Below are positions 60,804-64,000 of a DNA stretch of 64,000 nt, piece after piece. The stretch is taken from contig CAZSSH010000002.1 of the NCBI GenBank assembly GCA_964609825.1, positions 496,001-560,000 on the forward strand, read 5' to 3'. Within the stretch, counting starts at the first letter, position 1. Every line of letters starts with the position of its first letter. The translations under genes and the position numbers were made by a program. This DNA is from CAZSSH01 sp964609825 (GTDB lineage Bacteria; Verrucomicrobiota; Lentisphaeria; Victivallales; Victivallaceae). The notes below the pieces were generated by a model. It had not been told where the DNA came from. It worked only from the letters and a program-made list of their open reading frames with translations, and did not search any database.

Positions 60804-62845
60804 CGTTTTCTCTTTGTCCGCAATTTGACCGACACCCATCCGCAAATCAATCCGGCAAACATCGCCGCAAGAGCGATTCCGCCGCTGAGTTTAATCCATT
60901 GTCCGGTGCTCAAGGTCGTTAAAAAATACCATATCCGGCGGGACAACCCAAGCTCCGGAAATCCCTCTACGCCGTCAAGTCGCTTGGCCAGACGTCCGCC
61001 AAAGACATAGCTCTCCTCATTGATTCCGCCCGGGTCACAATTGGCCGCATGCAGTCCGACTTGCGTATAGCCAAAGCTCCCGCCGCGCAACCCGTGAATG
61101 CCGGGCACCCCGTATTGCCAGTCCTCCAGCCACTCCCAAACATTGCCGCCCTGCTGCACGGTACCATAATAACTCGGACTTTTTTTATAACTATCCACCT
61201 CTGCCAAAAAATAGGGAGGTCCCTCCGCCAAATGATTACTCTGCAGATAATTGCAGCCGCCGGCAGACAAAGAGCTTTTCATCGCAACCGGAGGGTCGTC
61301 GGTGCGGGTTGCAAAATTCCAATATTTTCTTGGTCCGAATTTTTTTGGGTCATAATACGCGGCCTTGTACCATTCATTTTGGTTGGGGATCCAATATTTG
61401 GCGAAACTGTTGCGCTTGCCAAAATCATGATAAACTTTTTTATGTCCCGAACGAATGTCTTCAAAATCCGTCGTATCGTATGCTCCCTGCCGGGCATTGC
61501 CCTCGGTACTGCCCAACTCCGATTTACCGCCGGAAGGCCGATCGTAATGCATCCAGTTGGCATAACGGGCCAAATCATACCACCCGATGTAATTAACCGG
61601 GCGATTTTCCCAATTTGCTTTGCACCGATAAACAAAATGTCCGTCGGCTTCGACAATCCGGTCGATCCCCCCCAATGCGCCGGTGGTCATGGCCGGGTTG
61701 TAGAGACCAAAAGGATCGGACTGAGTGGCCACGCTGTTTAAAAAATCTACCCATTGCCGGTTGGATATTTCGCAGCGAGCGAGCATAAATGGATATGCCA
61801 CCGTACCATAGTTGCCGTAAAAACAATCCGGAGCATTCCCCGCGTCGTCGATAATGACATACTCGGTTTCGTGGTTTTTTACGCTTGGCGGCGGAGTTAT
61901 TGCAAAGCCGGGGGCGGGCTTCTCCGTCGGTGCCGCCGCACCGATCCGCCGGGCCGGACGAAATGAAAACGTCGACAGCTTTTTGTGAGGCTCATCGCCC
62001 TCGACATATCCGATTTCCAGTGAGTTGCGATAGCGAAACAATGATCCTCCCAAAGCATATCTCCATTGGTCGGAGTTGCAAATATCTTCCACCCACTCCG
62101 CCGCATTGCCTCCCTGGCCGAGTGTGCCGTAATGACTGCGTTCCAAATAAAGCATCACCGGGGCCAAATGCGGAAACGGTAATGCCCACGACTCCTGATA
62201 ATAATTTGCGCTGTTGGCATCCTGTGGATTTTGGCTGGGCGGCTGATCGCTGTTGGTGGCATATTTGCGGTATGTGCCTTTCCCGTCATAAAATCCAGCC
62301 TTGATCCATTCGTTGCGGTTCGGCAGCCAATATGCCGCCGTCGGATTGCGTTTTGCCGGAGCATTGGCTTCCGAGGTATTATAGGCGCCGGTTTTAGCGG
62401 TGCCTTCGGTCGTTCCGAGGACTGACTCTCCGTTCGTCGGCATCCCGTAATTGAGCCAGTTTACATACCGGATCGCATCAAACCAGGAGATGAAAACCGC
62501 AGGCAAATTCTCATAGCCCGGCTTGACACGGTAGACATATTCGCCTTCGCGGCCATCCTGAATAATTCCGCCGAAAAAGTGTTCCGCCATTAAAGAGGTA
62601 TACAAACCGTAAGGATCGGATTTTTTTGCAACCGCGTTTAAAAAATCACTGTACATGACATTGGTGACTTCGGTCTCCATAATTTCAAACTCATAACCGA
62701 CACTGCCGGCAAGCAAGCGTGGTTCAGCCGCATTGCCGGGGTCGGGAATTCTGATCCATTTCGGCTCTCCGGCGGTGGCGAGCCAAAGCGGGGACAAAAC
62801 TGCGACAAAACCTTTCAGTGCTCTTGAGAAATGAAAAGAACTCAT
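60800..62845 (-). CDS. Tandem FGE/SUMF1-fold membrane protein
   Basis: This 681-residue protein has a signal peptide (MSSFHFSRALKGFVAVLSPLWLATA), two formylglycine-generating-enzyme-type domains (about 25-300 and 325-640) and a C-terminal membrane helix (about 648-670, 'LSGGIALAAMFAGLICGW') with a basic tail. Domain hallmarks are present twice: 'ETEVTNVMYSDFLNAV'/'RCEISNRQWVDFLNSV', 'WLPNRNEWIKA'/'WIPNQNEWYKA', 'GQGGNAAEWVED'/'QQGGNVWEWLED', 'GGSLFRY'/'RGGSFGY'. Neither copy keeps the active-site Cys pair of true FGE, so it is probably a non-catalytic binding or adaptor protein in the periplasm. The start overlaps the fcl stop. Confidence 0.83.
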   Translation of the reverse strand: MSSFHFSRALKGFVAVLSPLWLATAGEPKWIRIPDPGNAAEPRLLAGSVGYEFEIMETEVTNVMYSDFLNAVAKKSDPYGLYTSLMAEHFFGGIIQDGREGEYVYRVKPGYENLPAVFISWFDAIRYVNWLNYGMPTNGESVLGTTEGTAKTGAYNTSEANAPAKRNPTAAYWLPNRNEWIKAGFYDGKGTYRKYATNSDQPPSQNPQDANSANYYQESWALPFPHLAPVMLYLERSHYGTLGQGGNAAEWVEDICNSDQWRYALGGSLFRYRNSLEIGYVEGDEPHKKLSTFSFRPARRIGAAAPTEKPAPGFAITPPPSVKNHETEYVIIDDAGNAPDCFYGNYGTVAYPFMLARCEISNRQWVDFLNSVATQSDPFGLYNPAMTTGALGGIDRIVEADGHFVYRCKANWENRPVNYIGWYDLARYANWMHYDRPSGGKSELGSTEGNARQGAYDTTDFEDIRSGHKKVYHDFGKRNSFAKYWIPNQNEWYKAAYYDPKKFGPRKYWNFATRTDDPPVAMKSSLSAGGCNYLQSNHLAEGPPYFLAEVDSYKKSPSYYGTVQQGGNVWEWLEDWQYGVPGIHGLRGGSFGYTQVGLHAANCDPGGINEESYVFGGRLAKRLDGVEGFPELGLSRRIWYFLTTLSTGQWIKLSGGIALAAMFAGLICGWVSVKLRTKRKR

Positions 62846-63768
62846 CGCTCCCGGTACTCCCGAATGGTTTGTTTGATGCCCTCCTCCAGGGTAATTTGCG
62901 GCTGCCAGCCCAAGGCATGGGCTTTGCTGCTGTCCATCAACTTGCGGTACATTCCGTCGGGTTTGGAGGCATCCCACTTGATTTCGCCCTTAAAGTCGGC
63001 GGCGGCGGCGATTTTTTGCGCCAACTCCTTGATGGTGATGTCGCTCCCGTAGCCGATGTTGATGACTTCCGGATCGTTGTGGTTTTGCATAAAAAAGTAG
63101 ACTGCCGCCGCGACATCATCGACATGGAGAAATTCGCGCAGCGGTGCTCCGGTGCCCCAAACGACCTCTTCGCTTTTGTTTTCACGTGCCGCATTGACAA
63201 ACCGGCGGACAAAGGCCGGAAACACGTGGCTGTGCTCAGGGTGATAATTGTCGTTGGTGCCGTAGAGATTGCAGGGCATCAAACTCACGGTGTCAAAGCC
63301 GTACTGCTTGGCGAGGTAGAGACAAAGTTTGTAGCCGGAGATTTTGGCCAGCGCGTACCCCTCGTTGGTCGGTTCCAGCGGGCCGGTCAAAAGATACTCT
63401 TCTTTGATCGGCTGCGGGGCTTGCGCCGGGTAGATGCAGCTGGAGCCCAAAAAGCAGAGTTTTTTAACTTTGTTGCGATAGGCGGCCCAAATCACATTGT
63501 TTTGAATTTCGAGATTTTCGGTCAAAAACTCGGCCATGTAGGTTTTGTTGGCAATGATCCCGCCGACTTTGGCGGCGGCAAGCACCACGTAGTCGGGCTT
63601 CTCGGTTTCAAAAAAGACATTGACCGCGCGCTTGTCGGTGAGATCAAGCTCCTGACGGGTCCGGGTAATCACATTGGTGTAACCCTCATTCGCAAATTTG
63701 CGAACGCAGGCGCTGCCGACCATGCCGCGATGGCCGCAGACAAAGATTTTAGCGTCTTTGGCAATCAA
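62842..63768 (-). CDS. fcl: GDP-L-fucose synthase
   Basis: This 308-residue protein is an extended SDR with 'IFVCGHRGMVGSACVRKF' (NAD(P)-binding), 'AAAKVGGIIANKTYMAEFL', the catalytic Ser in 'LGSSCIYP' and the Tyr-x3-Lys in 'YALAKISGYK', diagnostic of Fcl/WcaG. It converts GDP-4-keto-6-deoxymannose to GDP-L-fucose. The start is TTG at 63768 overlapping the gmd TGA (TTGA), with GAGGTGGGA upstream. It sits directly after gmd, the usual pair. Confidence 0.93.
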   Translation of the reverse strand: MIAKDAKIFVCGHRGMVGSACVRKFANEGYTNVITRTRQELDLTDKRAVNVFFETEKPDYVVLAAAKVGGIIANKTYMAEFLTENLEIQNNVIWAAYRNKVKKLCFLGSSCIYPAQAPQPIKEEYLLTGPLEPTNEGYALAKISGYKLCLYLAKQYGFDTVSLMPCNLYGTNDNYHPEHSHVFPAFVRRFVNAARENKSEEVVWGTGAPLREFLHVDDVAAAVYFFMQNHNDPEVINIGYGSDITIKELAQKIAAAADFKGEIKWDASKPDGMYRKLMDSSKAHALGWQPQITLEEGIKQTIREYRER

Positions 63769-64000
63769 AATCCCACCTCATATCTGGGATTATCCAAGAG
63801 CCGCAAATCGCCGTCGGTCATGATTTTGACCAATTGCTCAAACTTGACCTCGGGCTCCCAGCCCAACTGGCGCTTGGCCTTGGCGGGGTTGCCCAAGAGT
63901 TGTTCGACTTCGGCCGGGCGGAAATATTTGGGGTCGATCCGGACGACGGTTTTGCCGGTGGTCGTGTCCACCCCGACTTCGTCAACGCCTTTGCCGCTCC
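63765..64000 (-). CDS. gmd: GDP-mannose 4,6-dehydratase, C-terminal part
   Basis: A leftward frame enters from the right edge of the window; its 5' end is outside. The visible 78 residues contain 'GKTVVRIDPKYFRPAEVEQLLGNPAKAKRQLGWEPEV', the conserved C-terminal block of Gmd. The enzyme makes GDP-4-keto-6-deoxymannose, the substrate of Fcl encoded next. The stop at 63765-63767 overlaps the fcl TTG start. Confidence 0.88.
   Translation of the reverse strand, partial: SGKGVDEVGVDTTTGKTVVRIDPKYFRPAEVEQLLGNPAKAKRQLGWEPEVKFEQLVKIMTDGDLRLLDNPRYEVGF

Noticed and set aside
60800..62845. Functional sulfatase-activating enzyme (FGE)
   Set aside because: Both domains lack the paired active-site Cys near the GGS block, and no sulfatase gene is in the window.
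1..64000. CRISPR array, insertion sequence, integrase or prophage module
   Set aside because: No direct-repeat array with spacers, transposase, integrase or recognisable phage gene was seen on either strand.

Overview
The window looks like chromosome from a Gram-negative bacterium of the PVC group, most likely Lentisphaerota (Victivallales-like). The main clues are pseudopilin-type secreted proteins with the FTLIELLVVIAIIAILA leader and a C-terminal H-X9-DG motif, together with BamA, Ara4N lipid A genes, O-antigen genes, a large secreted glycoside hydrolase and uronate catabolism. This assignment rests on protein style; no rRNA gene is present.

Layout. 1-826: the 5' part of a leftward repeat-protein gene that runs off the window. 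941-6653: rightward small envelope proteins, a 1063-residue clan GH-A glycosidase behind a LacI-type operator, and a pseudopilin. 6655-7683: a leftward D-lactate-dehydrogenase-like gene. 7684-8046: a divergent control region with two near-identical 18-bp operators about ten helical turns apart. 8047-14909: an apparent operon of a pseudopilin, a small secreted protein, a polytopic membrane protein, an ExbB/TolQ-type channel, a DUF2149 protein and a membrane-anchored CobN-like chelatase split by a frameshift in an A10 run. This resembles HmuT-U-V-S of Bacteroidota haem uptake and is the most interesting system seen here. 24369-14970 (leftward): uxaB-uxaA, an RsmE methyltransferase fused in frame to a TPR-LysM lipoprotein, a PqiC-like lipoprotein, a metalloprotease, an alpha/beta hydrolase, a secreted H-X9-DG protein, an HTH protein and a nitroreductase.

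24772-40124 (rightward) is a housekeeping run: prs, rplY, pth, rpsF, ssb, rpsR, rplI, dnaB, bamA, mazG, arnB-arnT-arnC, ribBA, asnB and tRNA-Pro(GGG). It serves nucleotide supply, translation, replication, outer-membrane assembly and lipid A decoration.

64000-40253 (leftward) is a large surface-polysaccharide locus: gmd-fcl for GDP-L-fucose, a tandem FGE-fold membrane protein, a pyruvyl transferase, a Wzx flippase, WecB, a Wzy/WaaL-type protein, an FkbH-like protein with an unusual Cys-rich N-terminus, several GT4 and GT2 glycosyltransferases, hexapeptide and membrane acyltransferases, a polysaccharide deacetylase, an SGNH-hydrolase relic and a PMT-like glycosyltransferase encoded in two overlapping frames. 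Many neighbours overlap by ATGA, TTGA or GTGA, so translational coupling is widespread. Base composition alternates between GC-rich and AT-rich blocks, suggesting assembly by transfer.
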